Positions 1-12,428 of a stretch of 64,000 nucleotides of DNA are shown piece by piece (the stretch's first letter is position 1; the number at the start of each line of letters is the position of its first letter). The stretch spans positions 48,505,682 to 48,569,681 of the forward strand of contig CM056813.1 of NCBI GenBank assembly GCA_029852735.1, given 5' to 3'. Position numbers and translations under genes: made by a program. Origin of the DNA: Persea americana (lineage: Eukaryota; Streptophyta; Magnoliopsida; Laurales; Lauraceae). The notes under the pieces were generated by a model. The model saw nothing but the letters and a program-made list of their open reading frames with translations. It did no database searches and was not told where the DNA came from.

Positions 1-270
1 AATTACAAATATGAAAAGTTAATTACAACCAAAGAAAATTAAAATCCTAATCTAGAAACCTAATCTAATCACTGCATCACCATAAGAATTATTAGCCCAA
101 CCAATTGCAATAATTGTTAAGATGTATAAAATAAAATAAAATAAAATAAAATCAGATAATAAAGAAATTGAATTTTAATTCTAAAACTTTGCAATAATTA
201 CTTTGCTTGATGCCATCACGAAAAATCAAGACCACCGCACCAAGTGCCCACTATCACTGCGCACAAAAAA
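1..270 (-). repeat. Remnant of the 3' LTR of Athila-type element 1
   Basis: This stretch matches 3131-3400, which lies inside the 5' LTR of the same element, and the LTRs of the intact Athila copy near 35520-35780, with scattered substitutions. On the minus strand it follows the truncated gag-pol directly, so it is the remaining part of the 3' LTR after an internal deletion. The rest of the LTR and its target-site duplication lie beyond the left edge of the window. Confidence 0.8.
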
Positions 271-1965
271 TTTGATTGCGTCTAACAACGGGATGTTAAT
301 TTTAACCTCTTTAAGTACATCCAAGATTTCCTGGTTCTGTATAGATGGCTTGGCAGGAGCTAATCGGTTGGGAAAAGGCGGTAAAGGCTTGAATCTCGGA
401 GGAACTGGGCTTTTTTCCTTGATAGGAGGGACTTCATTTTATTTCCCTTCCTGATCTGAGGATACAGGTTGTTTATCTTTTTCCAGATCCGGCTTTTCAA
501 TCTCTTTAGCACTTCGTAGAGTAGTAACAGCTTGAACCTGCTCCTTTGAATTTGACGAACCACCCTGATGAACTTCAAATTGCCCTTTTGGATTGGGCTG
601 TGGTTGGGCTGGAAAAGCCCCCTTATTTTGTGATTCAATCAATTTGCAGAGGTTTTGCATGGTGTTCTGTAAATTCTCAAAGTTTCAATCATGTTTCCTA
701 TTGATGGACTCTTGATTCACCATAAACTTAGCCACAAGTTCATCCCAAGGCGTCGTTTGAGTTGTAGGGGTTACCATTTGCTGTGTGTTTGGAGCATATG
801 TACTAGAAGTACCCCCATACCGATTTGATATTTGGTTGAAATTAGGCTGAGTAGCATTTGGGTCATTCCTCCAACAAAAGTTGGGGTGATTCCCCCAATG
901 AGGGTTGTACGTGTTACCCAAAGAGTTGTTAAACTGCCGGTTGTATGTGTTAGTGGCATTTGCTTGCTCATGAAACACTTCTTGAAAAGCAGGGAGTGTT
1001 GGGCACTCCGAAGAAATGTGTTTATCACTAGCGCAGATGCCACAAACTATAGCAGGTTCCTTATTCTTCACAAATTTCAAAGACTCAACTTCTCGTGTAA
1101 GATAGGCAATTTTTTCTTGAAGATCATCATTTTCTTTTAATACATATAACCCCCCTCCTTTGGCCTGATTCGATTCCTTTATGGGGTCTATACCTTCAGA
1201 TGTGTCTCAATTTTGTGCACTATCTGTCAAAAACTGAAGGTAGGTCCATGCTTGATTTGGGTTTTTTGCCATGAACTCCCCATTGCACATCATCTCCACG
1301 AATTGACGTGTTTATGGACTAAGTCCATCATAGAAGTGACCAATTGTATTGTGCAATTCAAATCTGTGGTGGGGACACGCAAGGAGTAGTTCATTAAAGC
1401 ATTCCCAACACCTATAATAAGACTCCTTGTCTTTTTGTTTAAAATTCATAATATTCCTCCGTAGGGAGTTGGTCTTATGTAATGGGAAAAACTTTTTTAA
1501 AAATTCCCGGACCATGTCGGACCATAGAGCAATCGAATTGGGTTGTAAGGAGTGAAGCCATGCCTTGGCCTTATCTTTGAGGGAAAATGGAAATAAACGA
1601 AATTTGATAAGGTCTTCCCTCACATTATTGAAGTGTAGTGTTGCACACACTTCTTCAAACTCTTTTATGTGCAAATATGCACTTTCCGATTCAAGTCCAT
1701 GAAATTTGGGGAGAAGTTGGATTACTCCCAGTTTGATATCAAATTGATCCGCACCTGTGGGTATAACCATGCACGACGGTGTGGCTTGTCGTGTAGGGTG
1801 AAGGTAATCACGTAAACTCCTAAGAGGTTGATTCACCTCCCCATTATTATTGGCTCCATTCCCATTACCGTTCTCATTCCTAATTTCATCATTATCACTA
1901 TGCTTATCAGCCATATTGGAAATCCTAAGAGAACCAGGTGATCTAGATTCGTAGAATTTAATCAA
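271..1965 (-). pseudogene. gag: Athila-type gag with the first part of pol, degenerate
   Basis: Read on the minus strand from the Met codon at 1965, this matches the gag of the intact Athila copy at 27120-28790 residue for residue over most of its length. It has the capsid-like region (SLKDKAKAWL, FLKKFFPLHKT) and one zinc knuckle of form CX2CX4HX4C near 1020-1060. The frame is broken by stops: one at 1312-1314 after the motif GLSP, a TGA replacing a Trp codon at 1207-1209, one near 690 and one near 439. Only the linker that precedes protease is left; protease, reverse transcriptase, RNase H and integrase are gone because the sequence jumps into the 3' LTR at about 270/271. It cannot make a functional polyprotein. 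Family assignment is firm because the complete relative lies in this window. Confidence 0.85.
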
Positions 1966-2950
1966 GCTCTTGACAGGTGATTCCTTCCTTTCTAACCGAT
2001 TTGAGGAGTCCCTCTGCCAAGAAGATGGGGGTCTTTCCTTCTTTTTGGGAATTTTGAAAAGTTTTTATTTATTTATTTATTATTTTTTTATAAAGAAACC
2101 TAGAAAGAAAAACCACCTAAGGTCCGTTTTTAGATTTAAAAGAAGATTCTCAAATTCTTGTAAAGTCCTAGTCTTAGAGAGTTTGATATCTCTAAGGAAA
2201 GTTTCCAAACTCAAATCTATAAAACTGGCCCGACCAGGTAAGTCCCCAGATCAGTGGTGGGGTCGCGATACGTTGCAAGGGTCCCGCTTAAAAACCACTT
2301 TCTAGAACAAGAGACTTGTCTCCCTTATCTAATGGGACGAGATTTGCCTAGACATCGAACTAATCAAGAAAGGCAGTTTGTTCGGCTTTCCAAAGAAATA
2401 ACTAACCTTCGTAGAAAAAATTCCAGCAAGTTTTTAAGAGTCCTTTTAAATTTAAAAACAACTAAAATAATTGAGTTTCCAATGAAAGTTCTAAAATTTT
2501 TAGATTTGGCAAGTTTGGTGGACAAAAAGCTGAATTTGCGCGATCTACGACTTGCCTTTGTGAGGGAAAGTTCCAGAATTTTTTTGGAAACTTTCAAAAC
2601 CAAAAAATATGAAAAATAACTGATTTTAACATACCTTAATTAATCTCAGCTAGCAACTAAAAAAAAAAAATTGACCTAAACTAGTCCAAATTAGAACAAG
2701 TAAACTAGGCAATTTCCTGAAATTTGATGTGATTTTTGAAAAATCAGAAAAAAATAATTTTTCAGATCTGAAATAATTCCAATCTTATCAAAAATCAGAG
2801 ATTAAAAACCCACTTTTTAATGCAATAGGGTTTGTCCAAACATTCCATGCATGCTACCCTTAGATCTAGAATAATTGCGAAATAATAAAGGCACACCCAC
2901 AAAGCAATTAATAAGATAGGTTGGAACAATTACCTTAAGCGAAGAAAAAC
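1966..2950 (-). other. 5' untranslated leader of Athila element 1
   Basis: This is the roughly 1-kb leader between primer binding site and gag, read on the minus strand. It aligns with 26142-27119 of the intact copy, including the stretch rich in ATTTATTT next to gag. No coding sequence is expected here, and the short open frames are not conserved as proteins. Confidence 0.75.
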
Positions 2951-2968
2951 TCCCTGGCAATGGCGCCA
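2951..2968 (-). promoter_or_regulatory. Primer binding site (tRNA-Asp type), mutated
   Basis: On the minus strand this reads TGGCGCCATTGCCAGGGA, six bases inside the 5' LTR end. It differs from the perfect tRNA-Asp 3'-end complement (seen at 26124-26141) by two G-to-A changes, one of them at a CpG. Such transitions are typical of ageing methylated elements. A tRNA-Asp primer is usual for Athila-type elements. Confidence 0.85.
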
Positions 2969-2974
2969 AAAACT

Positions 2975-5134
2975 TAATCGTAACCCCAAGTGCAAGGCCG
3001 CGATTGTAGTAATAACTGGTGAAACCGGGTTGATCCACAGAGAGTTATTTATCGCAAAACCTGTCCTAATAAAAAACTAGTTCTAGCCTAAAAAAAACTA
3101 TACAAATAAAATTTCCTAATTGAATTAAAAATTAATTACAAATTTGAAAAGTTAATTACAACCAAAGAAAATTAAAATCCTAATCTAGAAACCTAATCTA
3201 ACCACTACATCACTATAAGAGTTATTAGCCCAACCAATTACAATAATTGTTAAGATGTATAAAATAAAAATAAAATAAAATAAAATAAGAGAATAAAGAA
3301 ATTGGATTTTAATTCTAAAACTTTGCAATAATTACTTTGCTTGATGCCATCAAGAAAAATCAAGACCACCGCACCAAGTGCGCACTGTCACTACGCACAA
3401 AAATTCAATGTAGACCCATTGGTGAAGACCAAGACCCCATAAAATTGATTTATTAATGAAAGACCCATTACAAGCACCTAGCCATTACAAAGTTCTTTTT
3501 AATAAAAATAAAGTGCATCCAATCTTACCATAGACACATGAAACACTAAACAGAGGAGAGGGACTCGCGGTCTCGAACGGCGATTCAATCAGCTCTCGTT
3601 TCGCGATTTGAAATCCAAGCAAGGGAAGATGATTTCAAGGATGATCCGATGGTGGAGTGATGATAGCAACGGCAGCGGCGCGACGATGTAGAAATCCAAG
3701 TGGTGGTGTGCCTTAGGGAAGGCCTTGGATGAAATATTGATGGAAGAAGGAGATATGAAGAAGAAAAAATGATGGAAAAGGGGGAAAAATAGTTGCTGGT
3801 TGGCCAAGGGGATAGGGGGAGATGGAATGCACGTCCAGCCACTTTTTGGGTCTTTTTATATTTTTTGGTAACTTGGGTTGCAAGGTTTTGATTTGGGTAA
3901 GGATTAGTAGTGTGGGGTCTAAGTTGGATTATGATTAGGAGGGTTTTTGAGAGAGTTTCTAGGGGTTGGCCCACAATCCTAGTGAAAATAGGATTGTTCT
4001 TATCTCATGCAACTTCTTCTCTTGGATCCCACTTTGGTTAAGAATCAATTCAAATCTGAAATTTCAGATTTGAAACAAATTTAGATGCTTGTGGTCCCCC
4101 TCAAGGACGTGTGAAATTATGGGATGGAGTTGTTGGACGTGTGAATGCTTATTAGGAAGAATCTTGGGTTGCAAACTTTCAAAATTTGAGGCCTATCCAT
4201 ATGGAGCTTAAGTGCTAAAATCTTGGATTGTTTGAATTTGTTTCCAACTTGGATTGCTAACCAATATCTTCCAATCTTTTGAACTCTTCATGGCTGGAAA
4301 AAAAAAAAACTCTTAGCATGGCCCACTTTCTCTCTTGAAAAGATCCCTTCAAATCTGAAATTAATTTCAAACATGGAATAGAAGTAAGCCCCACTTGAAA
4401 ATATGCAACCTTTGAACTCCACACCATGCATGGACGTCCTCTCCTTGGCTTCATTTTCTTTTGCAATTTTTTCTTCTTCTTTGTTTGGCTTTAATTGAAT
4501 CTTAGCCATCCATCATGACATGTAAGCAATATCTGTTGGAGAGTAGATAGGACACCTCATCATCTCATGGCCCACAAATTTGGAACTTATCTTCAAGAGA
4601 TTAAATCTAACTTTTTTTTTCTTGCATATGAGAGTGGACCCTACCATGGCCACCCCTACCTTAGAATCCATGCCAAAGGAAGGTGGGTCCATGGTGCATT
4701 TGATTCATCAATTCTCTTCCGTGGGGCCCAATTTCTGAAATTCCCTACAAAAATAAAAACAAAGATCAAAGAATAATTTAATCATATATGTAAGGAATTA
4801 TGCAAGATGCGGGCCCAATTCACACTAAATCGATGCATAAAATGTCACCATTTTATCAAGTTTTCCTCAATTAAATCAATGGTACAAAGAAAATTCATCA
4901 TTTCATGTGTGAATAAAAAGTTATGAGAAATTTGTGGCTTTCAATGCCAAAAATAGAGAAATTCATGATTTAATGTGAAAATGCAATTTTTGGATGAACT
5001 TTGACTCGAATTCAGACTTTGACGCTCAAAAACATAAAATCATAATTTTTTACTAAGATGGTCCATGATTTGATGATTAAGTCCTTAATTACTCTAAAAT
5101 GATAAGAAAATTATGCATTTTTAAGGACTTATCA
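2975..5134 (-). repeat. 5' LTR of Athila-type element 1
   Basis: On the minus strand it begins TGATAAGTCC at 5134 and ends GATTA at 2975, where the intact copy has GATCA, so the terminal CA has mutated. It is 2160 bp against 1964 bp in the young copy and has many substitutions and some extra sequence around 4200-4330, so it is clearly older. The five bases outside its end, ATGGT at 5135-5139, would be one half of the target-site duplication; the other half is off-window. Confidence 0.85.
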
Positions 5135-5139
5135 ATGGT

Positions 5140-6140
5140 GTGGCCCCCATGAAACAAAACCAGTCGGCCCCAATGGAAAACAATTCCCCTCTCTCCAGAA
5201 ACCCCCAGGCTCCTGCTTGCATTGTAGACTAGACTCTCTCTTGATCTTTGCATATGGGTTCTAAATAATTTTTAGGTATTGCAAGGAGTTGTTTTGTTAG
5301 GTGCTTAGTCTATTTTCTCCCCACAAATGGTGACGTTAGAAATGGGGGATTTTCCTAAAAATCCAATATTTCTAAAAATCCCCATTATTGAAATGAGTTC
5401 TCTTGATGGAGATAGATTTGATTTAAAAAAGAAGAAGAAAATATCCAAATTAGAGATAAGGGAGAGAGATGCACCCAATCCATCATTATTGATTTTTAGA
5501 TAATGATGCATGTTATTGATTGTTAGCTGATGTTATTTAATTTTAATGAAATATTTGGTTGTTTGTGGTTGTAATTTGCGTTAGTGTTTTAGGAAGGATT
5601 TTTAAAATGAGTTTTGTTAAGTAGTTTTGGTTTTGATTTGGCAAAAAAATAAATGAAGATCAGAAGGTGTTTTGGTTGAAAGTTTGTTTCCAATCAAAGT
5701 GCCCAAACAACATCATCTCAAATTTATGAAATCCTTTATTAGTTATTCTTTTCAATAGACTGCATAGATTTGTTTTTAATAAACTTTTTGAAGTGCCCAA
5801 TCTCGCTTCAATTTTTCTACTAGACAATTTAGAGACTTGATTTTAAAAAATGACAAGAATAGAGGTCTATTGTACTTTGGTAGCTCTTGCAATAGAATTG
5901 CTGTACATACAATTTGACTAAGAAATTAAAAGGTATCGAATATCTTTTTATTCTGGGCTGATGATAAACAAGAACCAATTACCAAATGGGGTTTCATCAT
6001 CTATTAATTTTTTAGCCTCTAAGTTTGTCTTGCTTTTACTTAGAAGGAAATTTTTACTTTTCACTTTTTCAAGCTGGAATGAACACAATTGACTTGTTTA
6101 CACGTTGCTTTACCCAAGATCTTGATTGATTATGTTTTTC
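5140..6140. other. Unassigned intergenic sequence
   Basis: About 1 kb between Athila element 1 and the hAT-type MITE. It has no long open frame, no recognisable domain and no clear repeat structure. It may be old host intergenic sequence or a decayed element. Confidence 0.5.
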
Positions 6141-6161
6141 TAGGGATGAATACAAATACAC

Positions 6162-9100
6162 TATAAGGTCCGTGACCTTACTGGGTCAGTTGGGCCCGCC
6201 CGTTGACCCATTTATTTTGTATTTATTATAATCAATGTATTGTTTGATAATTAGGAGGGTTTAGATCATGAACGAGTTTCTCTTAGCATTCGAATAGCGT
6301 TTGCGAAGTTTCGTGCGATTCCGAGTTCGTTTGATCATAGCAAGGGGGTAGTTTGCAATTTAGGGAAAATTGAGTGTTTTTTCGAAAAATTTCAATCGCC
6401 GTGCTTTTGGGTTCGTTGGAAAGGTCTCGTCACGCTGATCATTTTTGTCTCTTGGCTCGTCGCGATCCGACTATCAGAAACCCTTCAAGTGGTCCATTCT
6501 TTCACCAAACCCACTCAAGGGCAAACTTGTCCTTTTTCCTCCCTTCTTCTTTTAAACATCGATTAGCCCTAATTTCATTACGAAACTCTGCAACGAAAGA
6601 GCTACAGCAGCCTCATCTTCTTCCTCTTCATCTTCTCAAGCCCAGAACTCTTGGGAGAGATCATCTCGAAGATCCGAACCGCTAATCTTCTTCTTTGCGA
6701 TCTCCTCTTTCCATTTATCTTAGTTTGGTAAGATTCCCCTCACCCTCATCTTTCAATCATTTTCTCTTTTGGTTAGATTAGGGTTGTTCTTGATCTTTTT
6801 CCTTTCTTTTCATCTTCTCTGCGATTTAGGTTGCGTTTGGTTGGGTTAGATCGTGGTTTTTGTGTTATTAGAGCTTCTCCTCGATTTTCCTCAATTTCTA
6901 CCATCTTCTTGGTTGAGGCAAGTAGATATGCAATTTATAATATAACATGAATGCTTGTTTTGTTGATTGATATGGGTTCAATGATAGAATACCTCAATGC
7001 TAAGCTATTAGGATTTAATTTGGAATTTAACATGGTTGATTAGGTTTTTGCTTGTTTCAATTGATAATTGGTAAACCATAGATGTTTAATTTACTTGAAT
7101 GGATGTAAATGGATGGGATGGATTGTTGGGAGAGCACGGTGGCTCAATTTCGTGTAGGTATCACCATTGGAAGGGAGTGGATTGGAGTGGAATGGTTTGG
7201 CAATGGTTCGGATGTCAGATCGTCGAAATTGGGTTTTCTGTGTTCAAACGTTCGAACGTTCCTCTGAACGTTCGAACGTTTGAACTTGTGGATGGATGGC
7301 TGATGATGAACGTTCAAACGTTCATTCCGAACATTCGAACGTTGAAGTCTGCGGGTGTTTGGCGTGGGAATGTTGAACCTTCGAACATTCATTTCGAACG
7401 TTCGAACGTTGGACCTTCCGGACGTTGGGAGACTGAATGTTGAACGTTTGAACGTCCCTCTCAAACGTTCGAACGTTCAAGGTTGCTGGTGTGTTGGCCT
7501 AGAGCGTGAGAGTTCAAACTCTCCCTCCAAGAGTTCGACTCTCAGAATTTGACTGATGTTTGGGCAGGTTTCCAAGGCCATAACTTTTGAACCATTCGTT
7601 GGATTTTCGTGAGCCATATACCGTTAGAAAGCTCATTGAATGTAGAATCCAATGGTACATGTTTTGCGTTGATCGAAGATCAGGAAATGAGCTAATGATG
7701 GAGATTAATAATTCAGACCATGTTTTGTTTGAAACAAGATTGTTAACCTAGGTTTGGGGACTTAGATGTTGGAAACTCTTAACCCACTTCATGTGACCAT
7801 TAATGGAATTGGAAATCAAAGCATGTGGCTTGGTATGTGTTGATGGGTTGTCTAGGTATTCCCATATGGGGGTATCCGAATGTGTATGGAATTGAATCAA
7901 TTGATGCTTCACATGATTGTACACTAAGGGATTTCCTTAAAAACATCATTGATCCTATTCCACACGTACTCCGTTAGAACATGTAGAATACGGGGATGAC
8001 ACCACTTGCGTAGGTTTGGTTCGTAATTCCCTCTTGAATTATGGATTGTATCCGTTGTTACTGTTTCCTTATACACTCTCTTGGCATACAATATTTAACT
8101 AGTTATGAAATATAATTTCTTGTGGAATTAGGATTTGGACCTGACTTAGAGTGTACCTTAGGATCCTGTGTCAAGTATTGATAAACATGACTAGCTAGTT
8201 ATAAGGGATTATCAGGTGGGCTTGACTTGTCTTGTATTGTTTTGAAAGAAGTAATCCCTATGATCATGTCTCGTTTGTTGAACTAGCCAGACTTGCTTGT
8301 CTTGGTTTTCCCTTGTGTCAGCACCACTTTATTATTGTTGGCATGTCATGGCCAACTACAGTTTGTGGTTTTTTTTATTGATGGGCTGGTTACTCGGACA
8401 TTGGGGTGGGCGTCGGCTTGGACGGTGTCCATGGCGTTGAATAGTTGGGAGCGGGCTTGGACCGTTCTACTATTCCCAAGACCGGGAGCTTGGATCCCCC
8501 TGGAGCCGGACTTCGGTATTAGTAGTCCGTAGTCCGGATTGAGATTGTTACTGGTATCCCGGGAGGTGGCTTGGACATCCTCGGAGTCTCTCTCTTGATT
8601 CTTGCATTTGCATGGTTTGGATAGTGGTGATTGCTAGATGATTTTAGATTTCTTCTTTATTGACTCTGATGGTTATTACTCACGCGATATGCCTAGCATT
8701 GTTTTATTGTACTCTTATGACCTTGTACATGTATCTATTCTTATACTTGATGCATGGTATGTTTTTATTGTACTTTGTTTATCTATTGCTCAACATGTCG
8801 TTGACTTTGTTCCTTGGTGTGCAGACACCCCAGGTGAGTACTACTATGAGGAGCAGGCAGGTGAGGAGATCCCAGAGGATCTCCAACCAGCAGAGGAGGA
8901 GCGAGAGTGACGTACCGATGACGTAGAGTAGCGTCATCATACCTGGCACTAGAGAGCCTCACGGGGACTTCATTAGATTTTGATTTATTCATTTATTGTT
9001 ACCTCGTTGAACCTTTATTCCATTGACTTCATTCTGTTTAATGGCCTTAGTTGTTGGGATGGCCATTGTAACTAATTTAACTCTTTCACTAGCTTTAATT

Positions 9101-9330
9101 GTTTTTTTGCAACTTTAAATTAATATGTGAGAATTGTTATTCTTTGTTTTGATATTTACCATGCTTTTAATTGTATGATTCCGCAAAGGGTTATAGTCTT
9201 GAGGTTTGAAATGCAATATCCTCACAGCGGACTTACGATCCTTGGGCCTAAAGGGCAAAAATTTTAATTAGCCCTAAATTTCACTCCCCGGATCCGGTTT
9301 AATTTCTAATCGGGTTCGGGGGATGTGACA
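6162..9330 (+). mobile_element. Solo LTR C (Ty3/gypsy-like, about 3.2 kb)
   Basis: The block starts TATAAGGTCC (an expected TG mutated to TA) and ends GGGATGTGACA. It is bracketed by a perfect 5-bp duplication, TACAC, at 6157-6161 and 9331-9335. No primer site, gag or pol lies next to it, so it is a solo LTR left by LTR-LTR recombination. Its end resembles that of LTR A (an AAAATTTTAATTA stretch, then a C/G-rich end and GTGACA). It contains the palindrome array at 7247-7543 and the CCATAACTTTTGAACC box near 7577. A chromovirus (Del/Tekay-like) origin is an inference from the end sequences only. Confidence 0.85.
7247..7543. repeat. Tandem array of paired palindromes, period about 65 bp, five units
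   Basis: Units begin near 7247, 7310, 7378, 7443 and 7508. Each has two palindromes separated by a short pyrimidine-rich linker, followed by a variable spacer of about 30 bp. The 14-bp perfect palindrome AACGTTCGAACGTT occurs at 7247-7260, 7267-7280, 7397-7410 and 7464-7477. The fifth unit has the same layout but with AGAGTTCAAACTCT and AGAGTTCGACTCT, so the sequence changed while self-complementarity was largely kept. The array lies inside solo LTR C. Confidence 0.85.
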
Positions 9331-9595
9331 TACACAATTGACTTATTTTCTCTTTTTCCATGGGTAATGTGAAGAAAGTAAAATAAAATAATAATCGACT
9401 TTCTTAGTTGTCCATCTGCAACCCCCCTCAAATGAAAATCCTAGGCCCGCCGTTGGTTATAAGGTTCAAGTCCTGTTGTGTCAAAAAAATAATGTGTGTA
9501 TTTTTAAGTGAGAAAAAATAATATATTTTCTGGTCTGACCCGTGCCTGTAATGGGACGATTTTGGCCGTCATTGTTTAGATTGGGTAAAGGGTGA

Positions 9596-12353
9596 TGTCA
9601 CGTCCCCAGAATACAACCAAGGGATAACGTGAAAAATAAAAATAAACATTCAATTTCCTGTGTTTAATGCAACACAAGCTCCCAAATATGGACCCACAAA
9701 ATTTTGAAACATGGTGAGTCACAATAAAATATTTGCGGAAGCATTAAATCAATTGGTATCAATATTCAAAATCAAACCAACACATAACTAGATGAATATT
9801 TAAGGTTAAAGTTTCCAAATAAACTAAACAACAACTAAATATCTTATGGAATTAAATAAACTAAAAGAATCTAAGATGCTGATATCTCATGCGCAGATTC
9901 AAATGGCTCTGTAGCCATCTTTGGCTCTCCACTCAGGTTCATCAACTGGCTCAAACACTTGAGACATTTAACCCTCCACCGTCTCCCCGATAGGGTAAGG
10001 ATTGGTACCTATGCACCAATAAACAAGGTAAACAGCAAGCACGAAAACATAATTTAGAAATAAAACACAAGATCAATGTGAGTAATGACGGGTAATGATC
10101 ATACGAGAATAACACTGTAACAATGAAGAAAAGAACGTATAACCTAAATCCAACCTACACAATAGAGCAATACAATAATCACACAGCAACAATGCCACTG
10201 CTTTGGGTGGTCAGGCCTAACAATCTCAATCACGTCGACGGTCAGAAACCGATCAATAATCCGGAATACTGGTCAACAATTAATTCGGATATTACAGTGT
10301 TCGCACACATCGATGATCAGCCGTCCAATTACAACTGCAGTCGTTCAATTATGACCCAATAGATGTACATATATATACATATCATAATAGAATAAACCTA
10401 ATGACTTGTAATGCTCTGACACAGAAACCTAAGTCAAAGTGAAGGGCTGGCTGCACAATAATCTACAATCAATCCCGATAAATCATTCGAATAAATCTCT
10501 ACAATATCTCAATTGATTGCCAAGCCACATCACGGTCCATATCCAATCAACATAAGGTATGCAACTAAAAGACTAATATCAATCTCAATTATGTATGCAA
10601 ACCCGAAGGTCAATGAATAATCACAAGCCAATCCTAAGGTCAAACATAAGGTCTCGTACCCAACAACTACATGAATCTCTAAATAGATATATAAAAGATC
10701 AACACATCCCTTCTCAATCAATGGTGCATAGACCCAATTAAGGGTTTTCCAATAGAGATGGGTTGAGCTCGAATCCACTAGGATTTCCCCGAGGTCATAC
10801 GAAGTACTACACCCCACGTTAGTAAGATACCGTGTGCCCATACGGTATTTACTCAGGTCCAATGATTCAATTAATAAAGTACAAACATATAATTTTAACA
10901 CATTAAAATCAAAGATACCTTTCAAAACTAATTAGCAAAATGATAATGATAAATATCAATCTTAGTTTATAATTTTAGAAGACCTGAGGACCCCTGCCAA
11001 CATATTCTCAAAATAAGTCAAAGGGTTTGATTTGAGTTTATAAAACCATTAGGGCCTTTTTCCTAATTTTCAGAAACTAAAAGGACAATGTACACAATTT
11101 AACATAACTTCAAAGTCAAATCTGTAATATGGGTAATGGCTACATTTTTTCCCATACACTCCCAGACCACCATATTCCACCTTTCCATTCATCCCATCAA
11201 TTTTGTACGAAAGTCACATGGGAGTGACATGGGATGACATCATCCTCATCTCATTCACTTATTCATATCACATAACCAAGTTCTATAATGGGTGAAACGA
11301 CGCCAGAAGCATCCTGACCCTCTAGAAAGTGGACCCCACCGTTTCCAACCCCAAGTCAACTCCATCATCTGGGTAGCCCAGCTCTTCATGGCTACAAGAT
11401 TGGGCCTGATCATGGATCAGGTCATCAAGTGGGTCCCACAACATGATTGACGCCCAAACTAGTTTTCCCCTCATTCACGTCCTCTCTAATCAACCCAATG
11501 GATGGTGGGCCAAGGGTATACATTGCCTACGGGACAAGCCCCACTAAAGTCGCCCGTGGGTCCCCCTTTGGATCCACGAATCAGATTCATCATCATATGG
11601 CCCACCTGGGCCCATAATCCAAAACATGGGTACAATTTCCAACGATTCCAGTCACAGATCTGGTTCTCTTGGTGGATTTCCTATAAAACAGAGGTAAAGT
11701 TTCTATCTACTAATAGAATCTTAGACGAAGAAAGAAAAAAAGAGGTTTTTGAAATCCAAACAACAGTGGGCGGTGGTTAACATAAAATTGGAATTAAGCA
11801 ACAGTAAAACAGAAAACAAAATCGCAACCACATTATAATATGAAAGGGCATCACAGGTTTCTACATGCATTGACATGCCAATCAAGGAGAAAACAAGTAT
11901 TAAATTTATAAATCATTATTAGGGAGTTGCCTGAAATCCGCGGTTGAGGGAGACGGTCTAGAAATCCTATTGCCAAAGCCCAAGTAATATTCCAGAGAAA
12001 AGTTGGAAGAGAGCGAGTTGTGTGGGAAATAAAAGAGTGTGGTGTTGTATAAATAGAAGATGGGAATAGGAGTTGTAATCTAACTTAAATACTAAAAGGA
12101 ATAAAGTTTCTAAATAGATAAGAGTTTGGGTTGGAAGAGAACAAGGGTTTTGGTTGGAAGAGAACTACACCTACTAAACTGGGCCTGGGTTAACTATGGG
12201 TCAAGACACCAACCCAACAAGTCTAACTCACCAAACCTAAGCTTAATGTGGTCCGCACTTAGATTAATCACGTATTTAACTAATATACAACCAATTACAT
12301 AAGAATAATAATAAAATAAATAATTTATATATATAAATAATCAAAACGTCACA
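9596..12353 (-). mobile_element. Solo LTR D (Ty3/gypsy-like, about 2.8 kb, minus strand)
   Basis: On the plus strand the block starts TGTCACGTCCCC and ends ACGTCACA. It is flanked by GGTGA (9591-9595) and AGTGA (12354-12358), a 5-bp duplication with one mismatch. Its sequence is the reverse complement of the LTR B family (44934-47810). Both share the end TGTCACGTCCCC, the hairpin stretch around ACCGTGTGCCCATACGGT (here about 10829-10846) and the segment around 11080-11240. No internal region is attached. It was inserted into the hAT-like MITE. Confidence 0.8.
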
Positions 12354-12428
12354 AGTGAGGCAGGTGTGAGTCAAGGTAGGTGCGGGTTTAGCCCAACCTG
12401 CACTAAACCCACTTTGTTTCCATCCCTA

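Larger units (their letters stand above)
6141..12428. mobile_element. hAT-like MITE interrupted by two solo LTRs
   Basis: The left end TAGGGATGAATACAAA (6141-6156) and the reverse complement of the right end, TAGGGATGGAAACAAA (12413-12428), match at 14 of 16 positions. Ends starting TAGGG are common in plant hAT-type elements. Removing solo LTR C and solo LTR D with one copy of each duplication leaves about 351 bp, a normal MITE size. No convincing 8-bp target duplication is visible (TGTTTTTC left, CTTTAATT right), so the assignment rests on the inverted ends. The subterminal right part is rich in the GGGTTTAGCCC-like motifs seen in many plant hAT elements. Confidence 0.5.

Noticed and set aside
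7099..7552. Overlapping open frames on both strands in the palindrome array
   Set aside because: Palindromic repeats keep frames open on both strands. The peptides are repetitive (NVRTFE, ERSNV) and match no family.
9465..9480. GGTTCAAGTCC, like a tRNA/SINE B box
   Set aside because: No A box at the right distance upstream and no tRNA-like fold, so neither a tRNA gene nor a SINE is supported.
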